From the NCBI GenBank assembly GCA_024349245.1, contig JALDNG010000531.1:61583-125582 (forward strand): DNA of 64,000 nt, in the 5' to 3' direction. The translations under genes were made by a program, and so were the position numbers. Source of the DNA: Neodontobutis hainanensis. Lineage: Eukaryota > Chordata > Actinopteri > Gobiiformes > Odontobutidae. A model generated the notes under the pieces. The model did no database searches. It saw nothing but the letters and a program-made list of their open reading frames with translations, and was not told the DNA's origin. How positions within the stretch are numbered: position 1 is the first letter of the stretch; the number at the start of each line of letters is the position of its first letter. Shown here one piece after another: positions 1 through 13,042 of the stretch.

Positions 1-3000
1 GATCTTTTTTAGTTTAAATTAATTTTTTATGAATTACTTTATTGATAATAACGATTTATTAATTTATCAAAAAATATAATACCTTTTGAAGTATTTTATA
101 GATACTTTAATATATACTATTATTTTTATTTTATTCTTAGATGTTTGCTACTTCTCATATTCAGTGATTATTAATTATATGAAAACATGCTTTTATAAAT
201 ATATACAAATAAATATTATTGATTTCATTATAATAAATATTAAAATATATTTGAATGTTTTAATATTGATTTTTGGCTAAAAGATCATCAATTTTTTGTT
301 GTTTTTTTTAATTATAGAATTTTCATTTAAATCTGCTGATCCATTAACAAATATGAATGAATTATCAATGAAATATATATTATAATATTTTGATGATACA
401 AATTGAAAATTTCAAAAATGACGCAATTTTTATTGTATTTCCTTTTATAAATATATCTAGATCAATTGATTTAATATAATCAATTTGAACGACATGTTAA
501 TCATGACGAAAAATAAAAATTTTATAAGATATATTAAATTAACATGAAAAAATTTATTTTACATGTAAATTTTAATTTTTATGAAGATATTTTAACACAG
601 ATAAATGTATCAATAATTATATCATCGCATATATGGCTAAATTTATATGATTATTTGACTTAATAGCCATAAAATCATTTTATAACAAATAATATACTGA
701 ACATTATTAAACATTAATGGTTATTAAATATATTTATAATACTATTATTTATTGTTAAATATAAATGGCTCGTCATTAGCTGTGATGTCACTTAAAGAAA
801 ATCATTTTTCAAATTCACATTTTGAATTAAAAAAATATCTAACAAAATATTTTTTGTCATAAATAAATTGAAATATTGAAAATAAATGGATTTAAAAATT
901 TTACAAAAATAAAATTCATAAATATATTTTTTCATAGTTTTATCTCATTAAATAATTTATAATAAAAATATTTTTCTAAATATTATAAATATTATATGCT
1001 TATTTATACTTTTTGAGATAATGAACAATTAATAACTAAGTCAGTTTTTAATTTTGAAACAAGAAAATATTTATTATCAAATTATGTGAAAAAAGAAGAT
1101 AAATTTCTCATTATTACACATTCTATATAAATTATAAAATTTTTACAGTAAAAGAGGAGGAATATATATCTCTTATATATATCATTCAAAATATTTTTCG
1201 AAAGACAAAAATATTACGCCTAATTATAAAATATAACTAATCTGTAAATTAGATCATTAAAAAAACTCAATAATATGTATGTAGTGTATATTTTAAGCTA
1301 TTACACAGCCTTCTTATGTGGTTTAATATGATCTATTAACCACGAAAAAACAAAATTTTTCGAAGATATTATCATATTTGATCCCATATATATGGCTTGA
1401 TGTTATTTCGTAATATTTATAATATATTTATTTTAAATTCTTTTTTTATTTGTATATATATTTTTATGTGTTATCTTCATTTATACTTTTAAAATACTAG
1501 AAATATGAATGTATCTATCTATATATGTAGTTGTATAATCCGAAACATAAGAAAGCTATCATTTTTATAAAATTTATAATCAAAATCTTCTTGACAATTT
1601 ACATTAAAAATTCACGGAATAGAATTGATCATAATTTAAAACTATTTTACATAAATATAATATATATAAAGTTTAGAATTTATATATTTGTTTGATTTAT
1701 TACTATTTGAAGAAGAAATGATTTAATTAATGTTTATTAATACATTAAAATACTATAAATTTATATCTAGATGATTCTCACGATTGATTATATTTCTTCT
1801 TTGAAAAAATCAAAATCTGAAAAAATGACAAATTTCCGTTCAGAAAACAAAAATAATGAGTATTTTTACATTTGTAATTTGAGTTAATGATCTCTGAATT
1901 TTATCTGTATAAATCTGGATTTTTAAGATCGTAATATTATTATTATTTTGTCTATTTAAAATACAACCGATAAATACTTTTTGCTATTTTATTCAATTAT
2001 ACGTTATATATTACGATCATTTATTGATGAAAATATGTCGTATAAAAAATATAATATAAATCAGAATCATTTTATTAAATATTTTTAATATTTTCAAATT
2101 TATCTAAGAGTCTTGTTAATTCTACAAAAAAATATGAATAAAATGATATATTTGTTACATTCTGAATGTTATATAAACGATAACATTTCATTAATTTATA
2201 ACTAAATTTTGAAAAAATACTTTTACCAGAATTTTTTATTAAAAAACAATATATTCACGTGTTCTTTTATAATTTAATGCGATCAATTTTTATTAAGCGA
2301 ATTGAAATTAGAGTTATAAATGATATTAATTGAGTTAAAATATTTAAAAATATACCTTAGATATCGATTTTAAGAAACAATATAAAAAGTTAAAATTTAA
2401 AAGTACATAATCAAAATTAAATTTTATGAGTTAAAAAATTTGTTTAACAATATTCAAGTAAAAATTATATTATATGTCAAACATTTGTCCTGTAAACTAT
2501 TTTTTTAAGTGAAAAACATTTTTATTATATTTTATAACCCAATTTTTTTCAGTCTTACTGATTCTACTGAATAATGTCATATTTACATAAATAGAGATTT
2601 TCAGTGGTTTTCAATGAATTTCTTCTGATTTTGGAACATAATATTTTATATGTTTAGAGTTGAATTTTTCAGTTTAAAATTTATAAAACACTAAAACTTT
2701 TAATACCTAGAAGATTTTAATATATAATTTATTTTAACATTAACATCTTTTATATATTATTAAAGAATTATGTTTAAATATTTGAGATTCAATATGACTT
2801 TTATGGAACTAATTTTCAAAAGAGAAAACACAAATTACTTTCCAAAATAATAATTATAAATGATATAAACCAGCAAGGGCATCCTGTTAAAGTATTTTAT
2901 GTTTTGTTAAAATTATTAACATTAATCATGTTGCACTTTTAATAAATTTCTGAAAACTAAATAATTTCAATTATTTTATATTTTAGGATTTTCATATACA

Positions 3001-6000
3001 ATTTAACTAATTCTTCACTTGTACATATAAAGATTCCATTTAACAGAAAAAAATGTTTTATATGGAGATAAATGAAAAATCTAAAATATTATTCATAATT
3101 TAAAGTATATTATTTTTGTCAAAATAAAAAAAATTAATTGTTTGAATAAATTAAAATAATTTGATATTATATCACATATTTTTATTTGTCCATGAAATTT
3201 CTTTATTTACTCTGATACGTTAATTATTCCATAATTAACATATATTTTTAGAAATAAAATTTTATATTAGATATTAGATTCATTAAAATAATGCATATGC
3301 GAAATATATAGCGTGATATAAACATAAATTGTTCCCTTTGAGTTCTCATTGATACCGATATTGTTACTGAAGTAAAGATAAAAAAAATTAGGAGATGACC
3401 GAAATTGATATTTTCCGTTTGCTCGTATACTAGAAAATTAAAATGATCATTTATTTTTAATCTAAAAATAGAGAATTGTAATTCATTGAGTACCTTATAG
3501 ATTTGATTAAATATCAGAAAAGTCATTTTCTGAATCATATTGTAATTTCATGCTCATAATATATCTTGTCATTACAAAATTAATTTATGGTAAAAATAGA
3601 AAAAAATTTTATTTTGTTCAAAAAAAGACGTAATATTTTTAAATTTATCAATTTATAATATATTAATAAAAATGTTAAAATATTAAATAACTTTTCCTTG
3701 TATTAATAAAAATTAGATTATGAATTTCTATCAAATATTAAATTTATTTCTCGTAGCCTCGTAAAATATATATAAATTCGAAAATATTCCAGTCTAATAA
3801 TTTAATATCTATTATTAATAATAATTTCTCTCAAATATGATGTTATTTTTTGTGCTGTAGTATATGGTTGACAAATTCATAATTTAAACATTATCATATA
3901 TTTTTGGTAAATTAAAGACTTATTCACTTTATATTTTGTCACATTTATATTTCAAAAACTATTTGTATATAAATTTATCAAAAATAAACATAGCTGCTAC
4001 ATTTGAAGTTTTTTAACAGACGATAATTTTATTTTAAATGATATATTTAATAAATATTAACAAAAAACAAAAATATATTATTTAATTGATAGTGTTATTA
4101 ATCTACGCAATATTTTGTAAATATAAACTGATAAATAATATTCAAAGATAGATAAATTATTTTAAATAAAAACAAATATATTCGTAAAAATTAGAACATT
4201 TTTTATTGAATTTGATTAATTTATTATTATATTTATTAAATATATATAATGTTCTTTATCTAAAATATACAACGATATATATAATTTTTCATAACAAATT
4301 TCAAAAAATAAATTTATTAAGTCATTGACGCGTAATATAGATTTGTGATGATAAGTGGATAGTGTACGAGTTATACTTATTGAATTTTTATACAAAACAT
4401 GACAACAAGTATTTTTAATACAACGGAATGGGGTCGAAATTTTATAAAATGATGCAATGATATAATTCGAAAATGTATGATAAAAAAAGAAATTATCTTA
4501 AACATTATCAATGGGAAGTCATAATAAATCTAGTTTATAAATGAAAAATATTAGTTTTAATTCAAAGATATCACCATTGTAATAAAATTGCAATATAATT
4601 TCATCACCAAATATATCTAAATTTGATGATTAAAAACAATTTGAATTATATATCTTAGTGGTAAGATACTCGTGAAATGATTTTAAGAGTAAATAAAAAA
4701 GTAAAGGATTTTTATTTTGTTCCTTTACACTTTTAGCTATATTAATAGCAATTTAAATTCTCAACTGTAAAAAATGAGAATTTATGTACCGTGTAAAAAT
4801 TCATTTTATATTTAATTACTTAAGAATATAATTTCCAGAACTAATATGAATTTTATTATCTCTATTAAAAAACATAATGTATTTATAATAAAATCAAATA
4901 ATATTCAATTTGTGATTTTTTAATTGTCCTTAAAATTAAACATATATATTTAGTGAAGAAATAATATCAATTATCTGAGTTAAAATTTTCGCATTCGAAA
5001 AAAGAAATTATCTATCTTTCAATCTTTTTTCAAATATTACGTTTCGATATAAAATAAAACTATTTATTAGTTTTCATATAAATACATATTGATATGTAAA
5101 TTTATGCTCATACATGAAATTATGGTTTGATCTATGATTAGTAACTAAATGTTGTATTTTTTTGATCACCTCAAAATTTCAAATTGAATGATTTTATCAT
5201 AGTTTCATAAAAATATAAATGTATTTGATCAGTTTTTATTTGTTATTCTGATTCAATTATTAAAATAATTTTTATAATGATGAAAATAAATCATTTAAAA
5301 TATTTATGCCAAATGAACATTAAAATATCCCAAAGGTTAAAATATTTTTCGATGAGTCACTTCGAAGTTGATAAAATAATATATTTTCAGTTTTATGTTT
5401 ATTTTATAAATGTATTCAAATATATTTTCATAAATCTGATAAATCTCATTCAAATATTATTTGATTAAAAGATTTTGTATAATTATGAATATTTAACAAA
5501 ATAATTTTAATTTTTAGATCGATCATTTAAAAAATATTTTATCCTTTTTTTAATTACTTAAAATTATTATATACTTTCGAAAATCAAATAATATTTTCAA
5601 AATATTTAAACAAAAATGACAAAATAATTTTTATCATGATTTAATATACAATAAGAATAATTATAAAAATAAAAAATATTTCCAATAATCAATTGAAGAA
5701 AAAGAATAATTCAATAAATTGATAAAAAAATTTAAATGAAACTTTTATGAATTTAATGGGATCATTGAAAATACATGAATATAATAAAATTATTAGCTAT
5801 AAATATTACTATCTTTGTAAAAGTAATTTTTAATTATATATACATTATGTGAGAATAAATTATTTTAATCTCTATAATAATGATGGCTTATCATGATTTC
5901 TGATGTTTTATTTGTGATTATTAACCTTAAATTCAACGAAAATCATTAATTCATTTTTATAAAACGAACAGAAAAAAAGAACTATTTTATATATTTTTTG

Positions 6001-9000
6001 AATAAAATAATATTTATAACTAAAATATCAATGATTTTTCATCTTTTTCAAAAACATAGTTATATATTTCGAATTATTTATCTATATTTACTGAAACTCA
6101 AAAATATATACAGGAAAATTATTTTAAATTAAGACCAAAAATGTGTATATAGATATCTTACAAATGAAAAACAGACATGAATAATCATAACAAACAAACA
6201 ATGTTTCAAAATATCTATTATTTCATTCATGTTTTTGTTAATTAAAAGAACATATATTATCAATGTAAATATTTTATAAAAAACAATATCTCTGAAAATT
6301 TAATTTTATGTTGATTTTTATAATTTTGAAAAAACTATAGATTTAAAATTTTTCTTCATAATACTAAATTTAATGAGTAAGTTTATTCTTGAACAACATC
6401 AAAATTTCAATACTCAACGACATCGACATTCAATTAAGCATTTTTGAAAGCATAAAAACGTTTTTTATTTTTAGAGATGCAATGAATATGATTTTATAAG
6501 AATTTTTTCATAATTAAATATATATAACAACATTAAATAGGTTAAAAACAGATTTATATTATATGATCAATTTTAAAAATTAAAATGAATTTGTATATTG
6601 TAAAATTTAAAAATAATAATAGCTTTTAGCGGGCGAAGAGAATATATAATTTCATATATGATGAATTTATAAATATTATTTAAGTTTTTGAATAAAACAC
6701 TTAATTATAACTTTTCCTTAACATATTTCAGCAAAGAATATTGAATAATACTGTTCTTCACGATAATTAATATAAAAATAGGAATTATATGAAAGTCAAA
6801 AAATTTATTAAGATATCGTATTTTATAAAATATTTTTAAAATAAAGTTAATATTTATTCATAACGCTTTTACAGCTATTAAATAAATATCAATATTATTT
6901 CTGGAAAAGACGCCATTATTCATTAAAAGTATGATAAATTAAAATAATTCTTAAATTTTATGTTCAAAAATATATACCACAAGTAGATAAATAAAAATAT
7001 TTTGGTCCTGCTCATCCGTAATTTTCATAAGAGTTTGTTAGTAAAGAAAACTAAGAAAAATGTATCTTTTATCAAAAAAGAAAAATTGATTCATGCAATT
7101 ATAAAAATATTCATTGATATATGACATTGTATTTGATTACAATATTTAACATCATAATTGATATACATTGATCAAAAAATTTATTTAAACAAAATAATTA
7201 AAATAAGAACACAAGAAAAAATAAAAGTTGTTTAAATTTTTATCATTATTATAGAGTTATCATGTGTTTCATTTTTAAAAAGAATATGATCTACTCTCTA
7301 GAAAATTTTATACTCTGCGATAAATTTTATACTGATATTTGAAAACTATCTTTATTTTAAACCCACATTTGTTGAAAATATTAACTCAATTTGTTTATTT
7401 CAAAACATCATTTTGATGTGTAAAATAGGTAAAGCATAAAAGTTAAATTAGTATCTTGAAAATTTAGATATTACAAATAATTTATTGCACATTACTTAAG
7501 ATAAATTTAAGGTTACCTGGAATAAGATTGTTAGATTTTTCAAAGATAATGGCATGATATATTTATATGAATATACAAAACAACAAATTATAAAAATTCT
7601 TAGTTATATATCAACATAAATTAAATACTAAATGAAAGATAATTCTTATTGAAAAAACAAAAAAGATGAAATATTTGAAAAAGAAGTCATTGTCAAAATA
7701 ACGATATATTTATAAACATACTGCTTTATCATTTGGAATTAGTTTTTCAACATTTTATTATCTATATGTTATTAATTTTAAAATTAAAAGTATTTTATAT
7801 TTTCTTTTTCAGAACGAAATATTAGCAAATCAAATTTTTATTTTTAAAAACGATATAAAAACAAAATTTTCAAATATCATTTTAAAATTATTTTATTCAA
7901 CATAGGAAATGTTTAAAAATATCAATGATTTATTTATATAAATCTTATTTAGATATCGCGTTAAAATAATAAATCTTAAAAAGTATTTCCAGATATATTT
8001 TGTTCTAATTTAATATATATCAGAAATTTTCAATTATAATCCATTTTACTTGAAAAAATTAAAGAACATTATCAACACAGAAAAATAATCAATAGCAAGA
8101 TATATTTTTAAATTTGATATTCGATATAATTATCATTTATAATTTTTAACTTTTACTTAAATTACGAAATCTTATTTTTACTTGACATTAAACAGATTTA
8201 AGTTTGTAAATATAAAAATTAACTTATAATGTAATACTAAAGAGAAAATTAAACTGTATTTACATTCAAATCTGAAGTTGTTTTTTGTGAATACGTTTAA
8301 AATAAACATATAAACATTAGATTAATTATGTTGAAAAAATAAAATGATCGGAGTGATATAGATTTTAAAGATAAATCAAACATATTTATATAATTTCTTT
8401 AAATAAAATACTGATATTTATATCTCTGAGATTTTCTTAGAGATAAAATATTATTCTTTTTAATCAAGACACATATAATTGGATATTCACAGAAAAAATT
8501 ATTTTTACAAAATATTTCAGTAAGTTTAAATTGAATCATAAATAATTTTTAAAAGATTTGACAAAATTATGAATTTAAGAATAATGAGTATCTCTCAATG
8601 ATACGAAAAAGTTAAAAGGATCTTAATTATAAAATGTCATACTTTAATTTCTAGTAAACAATCAAAAGAAAACATACTTTTACGAGATTTATTGATGATT
8701 TTTCTCATTTTATTCACTTATTGACTGCCGCTTCATCCAAGATGAAATATAAATATGTTGTTTTTATATATATTGTGGTTTAATTTTGAAATAATTCACA
8801 AATGATCTTTGTATTAAAAATTCAAAATTAAACTTTTATTACATTTTTGTTTCAAAACCACTTTTATTTTAAATGTTTATCAAGGATTGTATTTTCAGGT
8901 TATGTCGTGTCATAATAATATATTTTATATCCACAACTAAATCTTGAGATATATAAAAAATTCTATTATCGTTGCTTTAAATGATTAAATAAGATATCAA

Positions 9001-10460
9001 GTTTATAATATTTAGATTTTTGATGATCATATATTTTATTGACAATGCTTGATTTATTTTAAATTTGTATCATTTATTTTCAACCTACAACAGATTTTTA
9101 CATTTTATATTTTAATAATTGGTTACAGAATTTTAGTTTTTTGTATTTTATATAATTTTGTACTTGCTAAAACATATTGTTTTTCCTTTAATCAGTTTAA
9201 TTAATTAGATACCAATATGGAATCATTAATTTATTTAATAATTTTTTAAATTAAAATTAATTAAGATAGTTTTTATATTTAAATTGAACACGATAAACTG
9301 TACCATTCAAGATGTTTTGATGATAAAATTTTATTATAATTTGGTTTATTTTGTAAACATTATCATGACGTAAAAAATTAGATAATAAGAATTTATAGCT
9401 TATATTCCTTAGTTAGCAAATATAAGTTCATCTAATTTGCATTATGCTGTTTGTTAATCATGAATATAATTTTATATTATTTTAAAAAACATCTCTTTTT
9501 GTGTGAAATTTTTTTTGTTTAATTTGATTGATAATGCTTCCATTAAATATAAATTCCATTCATTTCTTTTAAACTATTTGATTCTTTAACAAGTTTATTT
9601 GATTAACTTTATGAGATATGTATAAAATTCAATTTATTATTCATTCATAGTTAATTATAATGTGAATTTATAAATGTAATTAAATTTATAATATTATTAC
9701 AATGAAAATAATTAGATTCGAATATATATAGTACACATTTTTCGAAATGAAATAAATTGAAAATATATTTACATTTCTAATTGAAATGGAAATTTATATC
9801 GATGCCATTTAACAAAATCTATTAATAATTTTGTTATCTTTATTTGTTTAAAAACATAAAATAATGAATTTTAATCAATTGCCAATTTTTATAATTGTGA
9901 GTATAATATAGTTTATAACTGTATTTATATATTTTATTAAAAATTCATCTCAATCTAAATTATAATCTTTAGAATATAATATATTGATACTTATTTTTCA
10001 GTTATGATCGATATAGACTTAAATTTAAAAACAATTAATAATCTGCTTTTAAAAAAGCATGCAACTATTTAAGATTATTTAATGGGAATTGACCAGTATC
10101 ATAGAATCTTTTTGTATAACTAGAAATTACCAAATTATTCTATATCACATTGATAAACGAAGAGTATTTGTAACTTGCAAAGCTCAATTATTTGTTGATT
10201 CCATATATATGGGGAAAAATTTGGTATAATTATAAATTATCTAAGAGAAAATTAAAGTTGTTCCCACAAGATATCTAATACAAGGAATCAATTTGATGTT
10301 ATAGTAAAAGTTATATGTCAAAAAACTTTTAGATTTTGTTTCCATTGATTATATATTATGCTCTATTCTGGTGTTTAAATTTTATAAAATATTTAATTAA
10401 CTGAAATTATATTTTATTTATTTTTATTGACACTAATTAAAACTCATTAATTTATAAATC
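1..10460. other. AT-rich non-coding DNA, no gene seen
   Basis: A/T-dominated sequence with stops throughout all frames. The longest open frames (about 64, 96 and 63 codons, near 86-280, 3248-3538 and 5277-5468) are rich in Ile, Phe, Tyr, Asn and Lys, as expected of random translation at this composition, and none shows a family motif. Short stretches of higher complexity occur near 4,320-4,440, 6,625-6,640 and 8,715-8,745, but I could not read a protein from them. No tRNA- or rRNA-like sequence was noticed. Confidence 0.6.
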
Positions 10461-11143
10461 ATATAAGTGTGAATAATATATTAAAAATATATTTTTACTT
10501 AAAATAATCGACGATAAAATATTAATAATTTTATCACGGACCCTCCTTTAAGTTATCAATCGAATATATTTAATATAATATATAATATCTATCCAGTTCA
10601 TAGATAACAAAATATATTTTCTGAAAATTTCACAGAAATAACAATTTTTTACATCTTTCTATGAGTCTCATAGATTACTCGCGTGTTATCGTTAATCGTG
10701 AAAAATTTACTCTGTTTTCACATGATCAAAAACATATGGCTTAATTAATTTTTTCTATCCGTCATATAATATTATTTTAAAAATCAATTAATACGTTTAC
10801 ATTATCAACCTGTAGAAAATATTAAAATCTTTTGAGTATTTCCTTTAGATTATTCTAATAAAAACGATCATCTCCTCTCTATACTTCTTTATTAAAAGTC
10901 AAATAAAATTTTTTTTTTTTTATTAGATATATTTGGTCAATTTAATGATCGATATCCTTGATGATTAAGAGTTATAAAAAGTGATATTATTGAATTTTTC
11001 TCAAACGGCCAATTAACTTGTATTCTTAACATGCTATTTGTGTTAGCGATTAAAATTTAAATAATAGTTTGTGTTGTAATAATAAATTCTCAAAATATCG
11101 ACATAAAAACAACTCAATTACGCCATTAATAATATTAAAATTT
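10461..11143 (+). repeat. Long direct repeat, copy 1 (~680 bp)
   Basis: This segment aligns end to end with the segment starting at 12360. Both copies share AGTGTGAATAATA near the start, then AATCGACGATAAA, CACGGACCCTCCTT, ACTCTGTTTTC.CATGATCAAAAA, TGATTAAGAGTTATAAAAA, TTTTTCTCAAACGG, CATGCTATTTGTGTTAGCGA and ACATAAAAACAACTCAAT, in the same order and spacing. By eye the copies are about four-fifths identical, and the last ~250 bp is clearly more conserved than the first part. No reading frame runs through it. It ends exactly where the Tc1/mariner element begins. It is most likely one unit of a tandem duplication. Confidence 0.85.
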
Positions 11144-11145
11144 TA
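11144..11145. other. TA target-site duplication, left
   Basis: TA immediately precedes the CAGG end of the inverted repeat. With the TA at 12360-12361 it forms the TA duplication characteristic of Tc1/mariner/IS630 insertion. Confidence 0.8.
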
Positions 11146-11197
11146 CAGGATTTGCATCCATTTTCGTCAATTTTCCATTCATTTTCGTCAAAATTTT
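11146..11197 (+). repeat. Left terminal inverted repeat with two 21-bp-phased motifs
   Basis: Begins CAGGATTTGCATC and pairs with 12308-12359. It contains CATTTTCGTCAA twice (11159-11170 and 11180-11191), 21 bp apart, about two helical turns. One G is missing near the end relative to the right repeat (CAGG-ATTT against CAGGGATTT). The doubled motif is a candidate bipartite transposase-binding site. Confidence 0.85.
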
Positions 11198-11217
11198 AAA
11201 AAAATTAAAATTTATAT

Positions 11218-12277
11218 TTAAAAAACAAGGGTTTTATGCGCAAATAGTCTGTATATATAGTCATAGAAATTAATTTTATTAATCATTATTCCTTCGTGAT
11301 TAAAAGATCTTCGTATATATCGCATCATGTTTCGCCAGTATCCTGAACAATCGTCAGCTCGTATTGAATTCCGCACTCTGTTTTCAAATTCATAAACAAG
11401 CTTTCATTTTGTGGTGCTGCATATTTAACAAAATCCTTCCATTTCTCAAAACAGTTCTCAATTGTTTTGAGAAAAGTTGAATAAGGACGAATATACAAAA
11501 GAATATGTCCGTTAATTGCGATTATTTGTTGAATAGAGGCACTCTTATGAAATGGGACATTGTTCATAATCAATACGACTCTATTCATATTTTTACTGCC
11601 AATTCAACCATAAATCTCTCCATATATTGGCCATAACACAATGTATTATACGCAGTTAGAAGTGTTTCAAATTTTTCAACACCGATCCTGCTAATTGCGG
11701 CACATAGAGAAACATTACGCGATCTTAATCCAGGCGACGAGACAATTGCCGGTTCTCCTTTTTTAGAGTATCCTCTACAAGCTCGCATTGTTGCACAAAA
11801 TCCCGCTTCGTCAATGAATAAAAATAGGCGATCATCTACTTCTTCGAGTAATTTCATAAAAGCCACAGCATATTCATATCTTAACTCAATTGTTCTGGCA
11901 TCATTGCGGCGTTCAGGTATTAAACTTGTTCGCTTTAGAGTATAATGGAAATTTTTAAATGTACGAATAATTGTGGATTTCGAAACCGAAATATTAATTG
12001 TGGCTAGATTGTTTTGAATGCCTTTTAAGGTAACACGGTCATTTTCATCAACCGTGTTTTTTATTGATAAACACGTCTCTTCGTTTAACTTTATGTTTCT
12101 TGGTCCACCGCAAGGATTCTCCAATATACTTCCAGTTTCCCGATATAACAATATTACACTTGATACTGTTGTTCTTTTAAAATTAAACCATTCTGTTATC
12201 TCGGATGCCGTTTTTCCTTCGTTGTATTTTACTATTATTTGATTCCGTTCTTCTGCTGTTAACTTTTTTTTGTTCAT
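11218..12277 (-). pseudogene. IS630/Tc1-family transposase pseudogene, two frameshifts, catalytic D to N
   Basis: In a working copy this enzyme would cut and paste the element in the nucleus. The start at 12277 is an ATG opening an N-terminal helix-turn-helix region (about residues 5-60: LTAEERNQIIVKYNEGKTAS, then TEWFNFKRTTVSSVI). The first catalytic Asp is residue 156 in FLFIDEAGF. The first frame stops at 11585. The reading continues in another frame from about 11588 with VVLIMNNVPFHKS, where the family normally has an Asp (IMDNV), so the second catalytic acid is Asn here. The Glu follows in TIENCFEKWK with 34 residues between, giving DD34E spacing. A second frame change near 11365 is needed to reach the usual C-terminus (DDCSGYWRNMMRYIRR), and that frame is open to a TAA at 11218. 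The joined length, about 350 residues, is normal. The first shift lies in an A-run (GTAAAAATATGA); a programmed shift is unlikely given the other lesions. Confidence 0.9.
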
Positions 12278-12307
12278 AAAATAAATAGGTATTAAAATTA
12301 TAAATAT

Positions 12308-12359
12308 AAAAATTGACTAAAATGAGTGAAAAATTGACGAACATAGATGCAAATCCCTG
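12308..12359 (-). repeat. Right terminal inverted repeat
   Basis: Reverse complement begins CAGGGATTTGCATC and matches the left repeat over about 52 bp with a few substitutions. The two GTCAA-containing motifs are again 21 bp apart, although the inner one reads TTTTAGTCAA rather than TTTTCGTCAA. It ends at CCCTG, followed by the TA target duplicate. Confidence 0.85.
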
Positions 12360-12361
12360 TA
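12360..12361. other. TA target-site duplication, right
   Basis: TA directly after CCCTG of the right inverted repeat, the partner of the TA at 11144-11145. It is also the first dinucleotide of direct-repeat copy 2. Confidence 0.8.
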
Positions 12362-13042
12362 TGAGTGTGAATAATAAAACAAATATTTTTACTTCAAATA
12401 ATCGACGATAAAGTTTGAGTAATTTATGCACGGACCCTCCTTACGTTTTCATTCAAAAATATATAAGAGAATATATAAGATCTGTCTAGTTCATGGATAA
12501 CAGAATATATTTTCAGAAAATGAAACACAATTCATATATTTTAACATTTTTCTGATTCTCATAGATTACGCGTATGTTATCTTTAATCTTTATAATTTTA
12601 CTCTGTTTTCGCATGATCAAAAAATTATGGCTGAATATATTTTTTTCAATCAGTCATATTATATTATTTTTAAAATCAAAAAATATGTTTACAATATATA
12701 CCCTAATTAATTATAAATATATTTTGAGTATTTTCTTAAGATTATTGGAGTAAAAACGTTCATCTAATCTCTATACTTCTTTATAAAAAGTTAAATAAAA
12801 TTTGTTTTCAATAATAAGATATATTTTGTCAATATGATGATCTATATCTTTGATGATTAAGAGTTATAAAAATTGAAATTATTGAATTTTTCTCAAACGG
12901 CAAATTAACTTGTATCCGTAACATGCTATTTGTGTTAGCGATTAAAATTTAAATAATAGTTTGTGTAGTAAAAATAAATTCACAAAATATCTACATAAAA
13001 ACAACTCAATAGAGCCATAAATAATATTAAAATGTTATATTT
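12360..13042 (+). repeat. Long direct repeat, copy 2 (~680 bp)
   Basis: Second copy of the repeat described at 10461-11143, in the same orientation. After its end (ATAATATTAAAATGTTA, near 13036) the sequence CATAATAAAACAAATAATTTT at about 13053-13073 resembles the start of copy 2 (AATAATAAAACAAATATTTTT) and then diverges. This suggests the beginning of a truncated third unit, so the array may once have been a head-to-tail tandem repeat. No gene is visible in it. Confidence 0.85.

Larger units (their letters stand above)
11146..12359 (-). mobile_element. Tc1/mariner (IS630-like, DD34E-type) transposon, complete ends, dead transposase
   Basis: A 1,214-bp DNA transposon bounded by CAGG...CCTG and flanked on both sides by TA. 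The ~52-bp terminal inverted repeats match well (CAGGATTTGCATC on the left, CAGGGATTTGCATC on the right when reverse-complemented). Between them lies a single minus-strand transposase relic that fills most of the element. Size, TA target and one-gene structure are all standard for the superfamily. The element sits precisely between two ~680-bp direct repeats, so it seems to have landed at the junction of an already duplicated sequence. It cannot move by itself because the transposase is broken, but its ends look good enough to be substrates for a related enzyme supplied in trans. Confidence 0.92.

Noticed and set aside
86..5468. Open frames of about 60-96 codons at 86-280, 3248-3538 and 5277-5468
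   Set aside because: Low-complexity Ile/Phe/Tyr/Asn-rich translations with no motif, within the range expected by chance.
11575..11600. Programmed ribosomal frameshift joining the two transposase frames
   Set aside because: The site is not a canonical slippery heptamer in the zero frame, a second frameshift exists near 11365 and a catalytic Asp is lost, so simple decay is the better explanation.
12018..12242. 74-codon plus-strand open frame
   Set aside because: It lies antisense to the 5' half of the transposase gene and its translation has no motif; it is a shadow frame.
12183..12431. 82-codon minus-strand open frame spanning the transposon end
   Set aside because: It overlaps the transposase start in another frame and crosses the inverted repeat into the direct repeat; no protein family.
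10461..13042. The two 680-bp direct repeats as long terminal repeats of a retrotransposon
   Set aside because: The DNA between them is fully explained by a Tc1/mariner element with its own ends and TA duplication. No primer-binding site or pol lies between them, and copy 2 shows hints of a following third unit.
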